A program made the translations under genes and the position numbers. A stretch of 7,557 nucleotides of DNA. It comes from CAZTTG01 sp964615935 (GTDB taxonomy: Bacteria; Planctomycetota; UBA1135; GCA-002686595). Each line of letters opens with the position of its first letter. Within the stretch, counting starts at the first letter, position 1. The stretch lies in assembly GCA_964615935.1 (NCBI GenBank), contig CAZTTG010000159.1:1-7557 (forward strand), read 5' to 3'. The notes beneath the pieces are model-generated. The model searched no databases, had not been told where the DNA came from, and saw nothing but the letters and a program-made list of their open reading frames with translations. This document shows, piece by piece, positions 1-5,630 of this stretch.

Positions 1-104
1 CGGGGGGGGCGGGACCCCCGGCCGGCCGGGGCCCCCGGGGCTCGCCAACCCCGGGGGGGCGGGGCCGCCGGCTATGCTGGCGCCCCGAGGCGGATCTGCG
101 GCAT
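1..104 (-). pseudogene. ptsI: Possible 5' end of enzyme I gene (ptsI), broken or misread
   Basis: From an ATG at 104, 31 bases after the HPr stop, the minus strand reads MPQIRLGAPA and then a TAG stop at 74-72. Enzyme I proteins begin with a pattern close to M-x-x-L-x-G-x-P-A-S-x-G-I-A, and ptsI often follows ptsH, so this resembles its start. After the stop, the +1/-1 frame continues with AGGPAP-like sequence, compatible with a single-base error. Bases 1-60 contain several G and C runs like those at 1189-1342, so sequence quality is suspect. The match is only ten residues and could be chance. Confidence 0.28.
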
Positions 105-135
105 GCGTGGGCGGGCGGGGGCGGAGCCCCGCCAG

Positions 136-408
136 TTAGTAGACCTCCTCGAATCCGCTCTCGATCAGCTCCACCAGCCGCACCATCAGCTCCTCCGCGT
201 CGGGACCCCGCGCCACCAGTTCCAGAGTCGAGTCGCAGCAGGCCTTGAGGGTCATCAGCTCGAGGATGCTGCGGCCGTCGACCTCCAGCGGGCCGCAGGT
301 CACCCGCAGCTCGGACCGAGACTCCAGGGCCGCGCTGGCCACGGCGTGGCACGGCCGGGCGTGCAGACCGCTGGTGTTGCGGATGCGGACTCGTCGACGG
401 AGTTCCAC
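136..408 (-). CDS. ptsH: HPr family phosphocarrier protein
   Basis: HPr passes phosphate from enzyme I to IIA proteins, here most likely to the adjacent PtsN-type protein. It has 90 residues, normal for the family. The phosphorylated His is H16 in NTSGLHARPCHAVASAA (11-27), matching GLHARPA. The regulatory-Ser region is DGRSILELMTLKA (44-56), with S47 at the place of Ser46 in Gram-positive HPr. The tail runs ELMVRLVELIESGFEEVY. The start is GTG at 408; no ATG or GTG lies just upstream in this frame. The region before it has no Shine-Dalgarno sequence and contains G-rich plus-strand runs, so a sequence error there is possible. No hprK gene is present, so phosphorylation of S47 cannot be inferred. 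It could equally be called npr/ptsO. Confidence 0.92.
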   Translation of the reverse strand: MELRRRVRIRNTSGLHARPCHAVASAALESRSELRVTCGPLEVDGRSILELMTLKACCDSTLELVARGPDAEELMVRLVELIESGFEEVY

Positions 409-514
409 GGGGTGTTGGAGGGGGGTGGGGCCGGCCGGCCCGGTTGCGGAGGGCCGGCGGGCGGTCTCGGGGCAGCTCTCCTCGTCCGGAGCCCCGGTCG
501 GGCTCCAGCGGGAG

Positions 515-994
515 CTAGACGTTCGCCATCTCCTTGAGCAGGTCGACCAGCTCGCGCTTGGTGTGGGCCTGCATGGCGAAGCTGCGGAAGTCCGAATCCC
601 GGGCCAGCCGGGCGATCCAGCGCATCATGTCCAGGTGGCGCTCGGGATCGTGCTGATCGTTGGCCTCCTCCGGGCGCAGGATGGCGAAGAAGATGTTCAC
701 CAGCTCGCCGTCGACCGCGGCCCACTCGACTCCGGTGGTGTGCACCGAGAGGCTGGCGGCGACCTTGTCCAGGCCGGCGAGCTTCACGTGCGGGATGGCC
801 ACGTTCATGCCCACCCCGGTGGAGGCCAGCCGCTCCCGGTCCTGGAGGGCCCTCAGGGCCGCCTCGGTCAGCTCCTCGGGGAGGGTCCCCCCCTTGGCCA
901 TGTTGGAGACGATCTCCGCCAGGATCTCATCCTTGCTGTCGGCCTTCAAATGGACGCTGCACGATTTGGGCTTGAACTGCTTCCAATAACTCAT
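515..994 (-). CDS. ptsN: PTS IIA component, PtsN (EIIA-Ntr)-like
   Basis: This is a fructose/nitrogen-type EIIA domain, the last phosphoacceptor of the PTS-Ntr relay (EI to HPr to IIA). Such proteins regulate rather than transport: in Proteobacteria they affect potassium uptake and sigma-54-linked physiology. The protein has 159 residues, the usual size of a stand-alone IIA domain. The active-site His is H69 in STGVGMNVAIPHVK (58-71), matching the family pattern STGIGxGIAIPHGK. LVNIFFAILRPEE (98-110), the segment around DPERHLDMMRWIARL (116-130) and a C-terminal helix also fit. There is no fused transporter domain or membrane segment, so it acts in the cytoplasm. The ATG at 994 was chosen because upstream residues are not IIA-like. 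No clear Shine-Dalgarno sequence is seen. It lies 106 bases before the HPr gene. A role as a IIA for an unknown sugar is less likely given rpoN and hpf nearby. Confidence 0.88.
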   Translation of the reverse strand: MSYWKQFKPKSCSVHLKADSKDEILAEIVSNMAKGGTLPEELTEAALRALQDRERLASTGVGMNVAIPHVKLAGLDKVAASLSVHTTGVEWAAVDGELVNIFFAILRPEEANDQHDPERHLDMMRWIARLARDSDFRSFAMQAHTKRELVDLLKEMANV

Positions 995-1019
995 GGCGTG
1001 GATGGACTCATCGGCGCAT
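991..1019 (-). other. Two overlapping mini-ORFs leading into ptsN
   Basis: On the minus strand a four-codon frame (Met-Arg-Arg-stop, 1019-1008) ends in TGA overlapping the ATG of a seven-codon frame (MSPSTP-stop, 1011-991). The stop of that frame in turn overlaps the ATG of ptsN. Both junctions are ATGA. This could be a translational relay in a leader that lacks a clear Shine-Dalgarno sequence, or chance. Confidence 0.2.
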
Positions 1020-1065
1020 CTCGGTCCGGAGGGGGCGCCGCGACGGGTGCTCCGGGAGGGAGCGT

Positions 1066-1071
1066 AGCATA
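1066..1071 (-). promoter_or_regulatory. Possible -10 box for ptsN-ptsH
   Basis: TATGCT on the minus strand matches 4 of 6 bases of TATAAT in otherwise very GC-rich DNA, about 72 bases before the ptsN start. No convincing TTGACA-like hexamer is found 16-18 bases upstream; the nearest, TCGACC, is 20 bases away. The terminator after hpf implies that ptsN needs its own promoter nearby, which is the main support. Confidence 0.25.
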
Positions 1072-1173
1072 CTGCGAGGCCCCCTGCCGAGGGTCGAGGA
1101 CCGCCCGGGCCCGATCCCGGCCCCCGGGGCGCCACCAGGGAGGGGCCGGATCCGCGCCGATCCCCCTCGCCCG

Positions 1174-1342
1174 GCGCCGCCTCGAAGCGGGGGGGGGGGG
1201 GCCCCCCCCCCCCCCCCAGGGCCCCCCCCCCCACGCGAAAAACCCGCCCGGGGTCGGAACCCCGGGCGGGGGTGGGGGGGGGGGGGGGGCGGTGGTCTCG
1301 CCCGGGGCGGGGGGGCGGTTGGGGGGGGGGGGGGGGGGGGGG
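1174..1342. repeat. Degraded second terminator copy within long G/C homopolymers, probable sequence artifact
   Basis: This stretch has a 13-base G run (1189-1201), C runs of 16 (1202-1217) and 11 (1222-1232), and G runs of 16 (1274-1289), 7 (1309-1315) and 22 (1321-1342). Between them, 1242-1270 repeats the hpf terminator hairpin almost exactly: a 12-base-pair stem, loop CGGA instead of CGGT, and GGGGGT where the intact copy has GGGTTT. The ten bases GCGCCGCCTC also occur twice (1174-1183 and 1344-1353), as does ACGNGAAA before each hairpin. The segment thus looks like a damaged copy of about 1344-1417. Sequencing failure at the hairpin is the simplest reading. Confidence 0.7.
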
Positions 1343-1381
1343 AGCGCCGCCTCACCCCGAGGGGAGCGCCCCGGATACGAG

Positions 1382-1415
1382 AAACCCGCCCGGGGTCGGT
1401 ACCCCGGGCGGGTTT
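1382..1415 (-). terminator. Hairpin terminator downstream of hpf
   Basis: A perfect 15-base-pair inverted repeat with a 4-base loop: AAACCCGCCCGGGGT at 1382-1396 and its complement at 1401-1415. It lies 56 bases past the hpf stop. The stem is very GC rich and flanked by A3 and T3, so it could act in both directions; on the minus strand the T tract is short (TTTCTC). It would end hpf transcription and separate it from ptsN. Confidence 0.75.
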
Positions 1416-1470
1416 GTCTCGGAGGGGACCCGCCCCGGCGTCCGGATCGCGAGGACCCGGCGCCGGTGGG

Positions 1471-1788
1471 TCAGTGTCCGGTGCGACCTCCGCGTCGATT
1501 CCGACTGACGACCTTGGTCTTGTGTCGATTCAGGACCCTCCCCATCCGGTGAACGGCGTCGTCCACGGCCGCCGTGAGGGCGTCGCTGCGGGTGTCGACC
1601 ACGAGAGTGACCCCGTTCCCCACGTTGGCGATCAGCTCGACCCGGTGATCGAGGTTGTCCTTCGCCAGGATCGCCTTGAGGGAGATGGTGCGGGTGTAGT
1701 AGCGCTCCAGACCCTGGAGCTTCTCGGAGACGGCGTCGCGAACCCGGGTAGGGTAGTCCTGGTACGGAATCGACACTTGTGTGTCCAT
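1471..1788 (-). CDS. hpf: Ribosome hibernation promoting factor (HPF/YfiA family, short form)
   Basis: HPF binds the 30S subunit at the mRNA/tRNA sites and promotes inactive 70S or 100S ribosomes in stationary phase. The protein has 105 residues, the length of short HPF/YfiA proteins; the long-form C-terminal dimerization domain is absent. Recognizable parts are the N-terminal strand (QVSIPYQDYPTRVRDAV), a helix ending in KLQGLERYY, the strand region VELIANVGNGVTLVVDTRSDALTAA, and the basic DDAVHRMGRVLNRHKTKV helix, matching the family pattern AIDxAxxKLExQLxKxK. A basic tail (SRNRRGGRTGH) follows. The start is well fixed: AAGGAAGG at 1801-1794 sits 5 bases before the ATG, the best ribosome site in the window. 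The frame is open far upstream but without HPF-like sequence. It is followed by a strong hairpin terminator at 1382-1415. Confidence 0.93.
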   Translation of the reverse strand: MDTQVSIPYQDYPTRVRDAVSEKLQGLERYYTRTISLKAILAKDNLDHRVELIANVGNGVTLVVDTRSDALTAAVDDAVHRMGRVLNRHKTKVVSRNRRGGRTGH

Positions 1789-1822
1789 ATGATCCTTCCT
1801 TAGCTGAACGTAGGAAGACCCT

Positions 1823-1838
1823 CGCAGGAGGGTAGCCA
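1823..1838 (-). promoter_or_regulatory. Candidate sigma-54 (-24/-12) promoter of hpf
   Basis: On the minus strand the sequence TGGCTACCCTCCTGCG has GG and GC exactly 10 bases apart, the invariant spacing of sigma-54 promoters (consensus TGGCAYG-N4-TTGCW). TGGC and TGC match; the central bases and the final W do not. Transcription would start near 1812, giving a leader of about 24 bases that still contains the strong hpf ribosome site at 1801-1794. The position relative to the gene is therefore ideal. No activator site was identified. Confidence 0.42.
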
Positions 1839-2042
1839 GGGGGGTGGTGACTCCTGCGGCATCGCAGTTCGGACGATCCCGGACCTGCCCCGGACGCGCC
1901 CTGAGCCCACCCGACTCCTTCCCGGCCAGCGGCCGGGCCCGCGGAGGATGCCGATTCTCCAAGCCTCCCGACCCGTTCCGCGAGGGTCCCCCCTGCCGGG
2001 GCTCGCGGCTCCTCCGCAAGGTGGCGGAGACGTCGCCCCGCA

Positions 2043-2060
2043 TGCGAACCGAGGTTCGCA
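2043..2060. promoter_or_regulatory. Perfect palindrome with CGAAC-N4-GTTCG core, possible operator
   Basis: TGCGAACC and GGTTCGCA form perfect 8-base arms around a 2-base spacer (GA). The inner 14 bases, 2045-2058, read CGAAC-CGAG-GTTCG. This has the half-sites and spacing of LexA boxes of the Gram-positive/actinobacterial type (CGAAC-N4-GTTCG), though the inner four bases depart from that consensus. It lies about 255 bases before hpf, in noncoding DNA. A dimeric regulator site is plausible; which protein binds is unknown. A short RNA hairpin is an alternative, but a 2-base loop disfavors it. Confidence 0.4.
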
Positions 2061-2351
2061 CCGGACCGTCTCCCAGCGCCTTCGAGTCGAGTTGTCGCAG
2101 ACCGATCATCCGCAGAATCGGAGCCTTACTCTCAACTTGGGCTCGGCCCGTGATCCGGTCAAGAGGGGCGGTCGGGAATGTGCCTACCACCCCGTCTCCC
2201 GCCCCCGGCTGCCCGGATCCGGGCCAGCCGCGAGGACCCCGGAGCCCCGCCGGGCGCCGGTCTCCTCACCCCGATCCATCGGCCAGCCCGGGGCTCTCCC
2301 GTGAGGGCCAGGGCGGCGCCCTGTCCGGGTCGGTCCAGGGTCGGGAAGCCC

Positions 2352-3149
2352 TCAGAAGGGGAAGAGCCCGGCGGCCCCGCGGGGCCCCGCGTCGCGCCCC
2401 GCGAAGACCGGCTCGGGGTAGAGGACCGAGGCGAGGTACAGGCCGCAGGCCGGCGCGGTGGGCCCGGCCCGCCGGCGATCGCCCGAGGCCAGGATCTCGG
2501 GCAGCGCATCGGCCTCCATGTGGCCGCGCCCCACGTCGATCAGGGTGCCGGCGATGGTCCGCACCATGTTGTACAGGAAGCCGTCGCCCTGCACGATCAC
2601 GGCGAAGGCCCGACGGCGGGCCAGGATGCGGATGGAGCTCAGGGTCCGGACGGTGCTCTTTCGCGGCGAGCCCGAGCTCGCCAGGGCCCGGAAGTCCCGC
2701 CGCCCCCTCAGGTGCCCCGCCGCGCGGCGCATGGCCGCGAGGTCCAGCGGCTCGCGCACCCAGTGGGCGAGGGCGCGGCCGAGGGGTGGGCGCGAGCGCG
2801 AGGTGAGCGTGAGGTAGCCGTAGCGCTTGCCTCGGGCACCATAGCGCGCGTGGAACTGCGCCGGGCAGGTCTCCAGCCGCGTCACCACCACGCTGCGGGG
2901 CAGGTTGGCGTTGAGCGCGCACCGCAGGCGCTCGTCCTCCAGCCGCGTCGCGACGTGGAAGTGGGCCACCTGGCCCAGGGCGTGCACCCCCGAATCGGTC
3001 CGGCCCGCGCCGTGGACGATCACCGCCGCACCGCACAGGTCCGCCAGGGTCTGCTCGAGGGTCTCCTGGACCGACTCGAAGCCGTCCTGCCGCTGCCAGC
3101 CGAAGAAGGCGGATCCGTCGTAGGCGATCCTGGCGCGCACGTTGCGCAT
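2352..3149 (-). CDS. truA: tRNA pseudouridine(38-40) synthase TruA
   Basis: TruA converts uridines at positions 38, 39 and 40 in the anticodon arm of many tRNAs to pseudouridine. The protein has 265 residues, a normal length. It starts with the family-typical RIAYDGSAFFGWQRQ (7-21). The catalytic Asp is D52 in GAGRTDSGVHA (48-58). Further conserved pieces are ARGKRYGY (105-112) with the Tyr that stacks in the active site, DFRALAS (152-158), GDGFLYNMVR (188-197) and the C-terminal TAPACGLYL (231-239). A purine-rich GAGGAGA sits about 18 bases before the ATG, too far for an ideal ribosome site; the ATG at 3149 still gives the best N-terminus. It lies 39 bases after rpoN, probably in the same transcript. 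Finding it between rpoN and hpf is less usual. Confidence 0.97.
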   Translation of the reverse strand: MRNVRARIAYDGSAFFGWQRQDGFESVQETLEQTLADLCGAAVIVHGAGRTDSGVHALGQVAHFHVATRLEDERLRCALNANLPRSVVVTRLETCPAQFHARYGARGKRYGYLTLTSRSRPPLGRALAHWVREPLDLAAMRRAAGHLRGRRDFRALASSGSPRKSTVRTLSSIRILARRRAFAVIVQGDGFLYNMVRTIAGTLIDVGRGHMEADALPEILASGDRRRAGPTAPACGLYLASVLYPEPVFAGRDAGPRGAAGLFPF

Positions 3150-3188
3150 GGGGGCAGGATAGCGGCGATCTCCTCAGGGAGACACCGG

Positions 3189-4583
3189 TCAATCCCGCGG
3201 CCCGTCCCGGGGCCGGTACACCCGGCGGCGATACGAGCTCGGGATGCCCAGCTCCTCGCGGTACTTGGCCACCGTGCGTCGGGCCAGGCGCAGCCCGCGG
3301 GCGGCCAGGGCCGCGGCCACCTCGTCGTCCGAGAGCGGCGCCGCGGGATCCTCGGCCGCGAGGATCCCTCGCACGGCCTCGCGCGCGTCCTCCCGGGCGG
3401 CTCCGGCCGGCGGGCCCCCCGGGCCGCGGGCGCCCTCGGCCCCCACCCCGGCCTGGAAGAAGTGGCGCAGGGGGAAGATCCCCCAGGGGGTCTGGGCACA
3501 CTTACCCGAGACCCCGCGGCTGACGGTGCTGACGTGCACGCCGAGCTCCTCCGCCAGGTCGCTCATGCGCAGGGGCGAGAGGTGTCCGGGACCGCGCTCG
3601 AGGAAGCTCCGCTGGTGGCGAAAGACCGCCGCCGCGATCCGGCCGAGGGTGTGCTGGCGCTGCTCGACGGCCTCGACCACCTGGCGGGCTCGATCCACCT
3701 TGCCGCGCAGATAGCCGCGCACCTCGCGGTCCTGCTCGCGGTCCCGGGCCAGGGCGGCGACCTCGGGGTCGATGGTCACCGAGGGCAGACCGCAGCGCTC
3801 CAGCCGGATCTCGTGGCCGCCCTCGGCGGGCAGCACCACCACGTCGGGCCTCAGGGCGGGGCTGGTCGGCCCGTCCAGCTCGGCCGCGGGGCGCGGCTGC
3901 AGGCTCCCCAGGCGATCCAGGAGCTCCGCGAGCCGATCCAGGCCGAGCCCCATCGAGCGCGCCACCTGGGGGAGCTTGTTGCGCGCCAGCTCCTCCAGGA
4001 AGTCCTCCAGCAGGCGCCGCATGAGGCCGTACTCGGGGTCGTCCGCGTCGATCTGCATGAGCAGGGACTCGACCGCGTCGCGCGCCCCGATGCCCCGGGG
4101 CTCGAGGGTTCGAAGCAGGCCCACGGCCGAGCGGAGCTCCACCTCGCCGCCCTCCAGCCCCGCCGCCCGCGCCATCTCGAGCAGGAGCTCGTCGGGCGCG
4201 GAGAGGTAGCCCCCCTCGTCGAGACAGCCGATCAGGAAGCGCACCCAGGCCACCTGCCGCGGATCGGCGTCGAGGAGCCCGAGCTGCTCCTCGATCCTCT
4301 GGTGGAGGCTCCGGGCGCGGTCCGGCAGGTTGCGCAGCATCGCGTCGTGCCGCTCGGCGTCCTCCCGCGTCCCCCGCCGGGCGCCGCCGGCCCGCCCGCC
4401 GTCCTCGTACTCGCCCGGCCGGGGCTCCTCCAGCCGCAGGGCCACGTTCTCCTCGGCCGCGTCGCGCAGCCAGCACTCGAGGTCCAGGGCGGGGAGCTGC
4501 AGCACCTGAATGGACTGCAGCAGGCGCGGCTGGAGCCGCATCTCCTGTCGCAGGGACTGGAAGAGGCCCGGTCGATCGTTCAT
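3189..4583 (-). CDS. rpoN: RNA polymerase sigma-54 factor (RpoN)
   Basis: This is the alternative sigma factor that directs RNA polymerase to -24/-12 promoters and needs AAA+ activators to open DNA. The protein has 464 residues, a usual length. Region I is the Gln/Leu-rich N-terminus (LQPRLLQSIQVLQLPALDLE, about 17-36), which contacts activators. An acidic linker follows at about 52-80, then the core-binding domain. The helix-turn-helix is at about 339-362 (SDLAEELGVHVSTVSR) with the following WGIFPLRHFF, and the RpoN box ARRTVAKYRE at 434-443 is exact, followed by LGIPSS. The frame is open upstream, but the ATG at 4583 gives the standard N-terminus, so I chose it; there is no good Shine-Dalgarno sequence. 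The gene lies 47 bases after recR and 39 bases before truA. In many Proteobacteria rpoN is followed by hpf and ptsN; here truA intervenes. Confidence 0.96.
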   Translation of the reverse strand: MNDRPGLFQSLRQEMRLQPRLLQSIQVLQLPALDLECWLRDAAEENVALRLEEPRPGEYEDGGRAGGARRGTREDAERHDAMLRNLPDRARSLHQRIEEQLGLLDADPRQVAWVRFLIGCLDEGGYLSAPDELLLEMARAAGLEGGEVELRSAVGLLRTLEPRGIGARDAVESLLMQIDADDPEYGLMRRLLEDFLEELARNKLPQVARSMGLGLDRLAELLDRLGSLQPRPAAELDGPTSPALRPDVVVLPAEGGHEIRLERCGLPSVTIDPEVAALARDREQDREVRGYLRGKVDRARQVVEAVEQRQHTLGRIAAAVFRHQRSFLERGPGHLSPLRMSDLAEELGVHVSTVSRGVSGKCAQTPWGIFPLRHFFQAGVGAEGARGPGGPPAGAAREDAREAVRGILAAEDPAAPLSDDEVAAALAARGLRLARRTVAKYREELGIPSSYRRRVYRPRDGPRD

Positions 4584-4630
4584 GCGGGGCGCCCGGCGCG
4601 CTGGACCCCGCCTATCGACCTGGTGGGCCC

Positions 4631-5254
4631 TCAGGTTGAGGCGGACGGACCGGCGGGCCGGAGCGGTCGGCGGCCCTCCAGGGCGTCCTCGAGCACGCCG
4701 CGGTGCAGGTACTCGATCGCGCTGCCGGCGGGCAGGCCGCGGGCCAGCCGGGTGACGCTGGCCCCACAGCCGGCCTCCTCCAGGGCCTCCAGGACGAGCA
4801 GGGCGGTGGCCTCGCCCTGGGCGTCGGGGTCGGTGGCCAGGATGACCTCCTCCACCCCCTCGCCGCGCACCCGCTCGACCAGCCGCTTCAGGTTGAGGTG
4901 GCGCGACTCGGTTCCGTCGGCGGGGTTCAGGGTGCCCATCAGCACGTGGTACCGGCCGCGAAAGACCCCCGCGCGCTCCAGGGCCTCCACGTCCCGCGGC
5001 TCCTGGACCACGCACACCGTCGAGGGGTCGCGCTTCTCGTCCGAGCAGACGGGGCAGGGGTCCTCCTCGGTGACGTTGGAGCAGCGCCGGCAGACGCGCG
5101 TCCCGCCGATGGCCTCCTCGATCCGTGCCGGCAGCTCGCACGCGGCCGGGTCGCGCAGGAGGTGGAAGGCCAGCCGCTCGGCCGTCCGCCGGCCGACCCC
5201 GGGCAGCTTCTGCAGGGCCGTGACCAGTCGTTCGAGGGGTTCGGGATAAGGCAT
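4631..5254 (-). CDS. recR: Recombination mediator protein RecR
   Basis: RecR works with RecO (and RecF) to load RecA on gapped single-stranded DNA covered by SSB. The protein has 207 residues, close to the family norm of about 200. In order it shows a helix-hairpin-helix (LPGVGRRTAERLAFHLL, 17-33), a four-Cys zinc finger (C55, C58, C67, C70), a Toprim domain from about 78 to 170 with E85, and the C-terminal segment RLARGLPAGSAIEYLHRGVLEDALEGR that is typical of RecR. The Toprim core reads ATDPDAQGEATA (140-151), where many RecR proteins have ATNPTVEGEATA, so a DxD pair is present. The start is the usual MPYPEPLERL. I see no clear Shine-Dalgarno sequence. The gene lies 52 bases after ybaB and 47 bases before rpoN, probably in one transcript. 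Confidence 0.96.
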   Translation of the reverse strand: MPYPEPLERLVTALQKLPGVGRRTAERLAFHLLRDPAACELPARIEEAIGGTRVCRRCSNVTEEDPCPVCSDEKRDPSTVCVVQEPRDVEALERAGVFRGRYHVLMGTLNPADGTESRHLNLKRLVERVRGEGVEEVILATDPDAQGEATALLVLEALEEAGCGASVTRLARGLPAGSAIEYLHRGVLEDALEGRRPLRPAGPSAST

Positions 5255-5306
5255 GGCAGCGTCCGATGCGTGCTGGCCGAGCGGTGGAGACGCCCCCCTG
5301 TGCGAT

Positions 5307-5630
5307 CTAGAAGAAGCCGGGGAGGGACACGCCGCCGGTCACCCGGCGCATGGTCTCCTCGGCGAGCCGGGTGGCCCTCGCGTGCCCGTCCTCCAGCGCC
5401 TTCCCGATCAGCTCCTCCAGCCTGGCCTTGTCTCCGGCGGCGAAGGCCTCGTCGGAGATCTCCACCCGGGTCACCAGCCGGTGACCGGTCACGACGACCT
5501 TCACCGCGCCGCCCTCGGCGAGGCCCTCGACGGTGCGCTGCTTGAGCTCCGCCTGGGCGCGGTCGACCTCCTTCTGCATCTGCTGGGCCTGCTTGAGCAG
5601 GCTTCCCATCTCGCCCGGAGAGCCGTTCAT
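5307..5630 (-). CDS. ybaB: Nucleoid-associated protein, YbaB/EbfC family
   Basis: This is a small DNA-binding protein of the YbaB/EbfC family, 107 residues, the usual length. Family members form dimers with a tweezer-like shape and bind DNA with little or modest sequence preference; their exact role is unclear. The N-terminal amphipathic helix with MGSLLKQAQQMQKEVDRAQ (residues 8-26) is characteristic. It is followed by a beta-sheet region (VKVVVTGHRLVTRVEISDEA) and a C-terminal helix rich in charged residues. A short tail ends in GVSLPGFF. The gene starts within the dnaX stop (ATGA overlap) and has a reasonable Shine-Dalgarno sequence, GAGGA, 6 bases before the ATG. It is therefore probably translationally coupled to dnaX. 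The dnaX-ybaB-recR order is very widely conserved and supports the call. Confidence 0.95.
   Translation of the reverse strand: MNGSPGEMGSLLKQAQQMQKEVDRAQAELKQRTVEGLAEGGAVKVVVTGHRLVTRVEISDEAFAAGDKARLEELIGKALEDGHARATRLAEETMRRVTGGVSLPGFF

Larger units (their letters stand above)
995..1470 (-). other. Noncoding region between hpf and ptsN
   Basis: These 476 bases hold the hpf terminator, the homopolymer block with the degraded terminator copy, and the ptsN leader. No protein gene is supportable; frames crossing the G and C runs encode only Gly, Pro and Arg-rich strings. On the minus strand, 1071-1066 reads TATGCT and could be a -10 box for ptsN, but no good -35 hexamer lies at the right distance. 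The true length of the gap is doubtful because the homopolymers look unreliable. Confidence 0.6.
1789..2351 (-). other. Noncoding region between truA and hpf
   Basis: No protein gene can be supported in these 563 bases. Open frames exist on both strands but have no family resemblance and look like high-GC chance frames. After the truA stop there is a small perfect inverted repeat (CAGGGC, 3-base loop, GCCCTG, 2309-2323) without a T tract. Further on are a weak promoter-like pair on the minus strand (TTGAGA at 2135-2130, GATGAT at 2110-2105, spacer 19), the palindrome at 2043-2060 and the sigma-54-like element at 1823-1838. The region may hold a long hpf leader or an unrecognized small RNA. 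It appears to separate the rpoN-truA transcript from that of hpf. Confidence 0.6.

Noticed and set aside
117..131. Small GC hairpin after the HPr stop as a terminator
   Set aside because: It has a stem of about 5 pairs, is followed by GC-rich sequence without T residues, and the next gene may be ptsI in the same transcript.
1789..2190. Upstream in-frame extension of hpf to an ATG at 2190
   Set aside because: The extra residues show no domain, and the strong ribosome site before 1788 fixes the start.
2309..2323. Inverted repeat after truA as a terminator
   Set aside because: The stem is only 6 pairs and no T tract follows on either strand.
4584..5141. Upstream in-frame extension of rpoN into recR
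   Set aside because: The added residues are a low-complexity Arg/Gly/Pro string read from recR in another frame; the ATG at 4583 gives the normal RpoN N-terminus.
2178..5249. Very long open frame on the plus strand, over 1000 codons, opposite recR, rpoN and truA
   Set aside because: It is antisense to three clearly identified genes, its composition is Gly/Ala/Arg/Pro/His-rich with no family resemblance, and such frames are expected opposite genes with GC-rich third positions.
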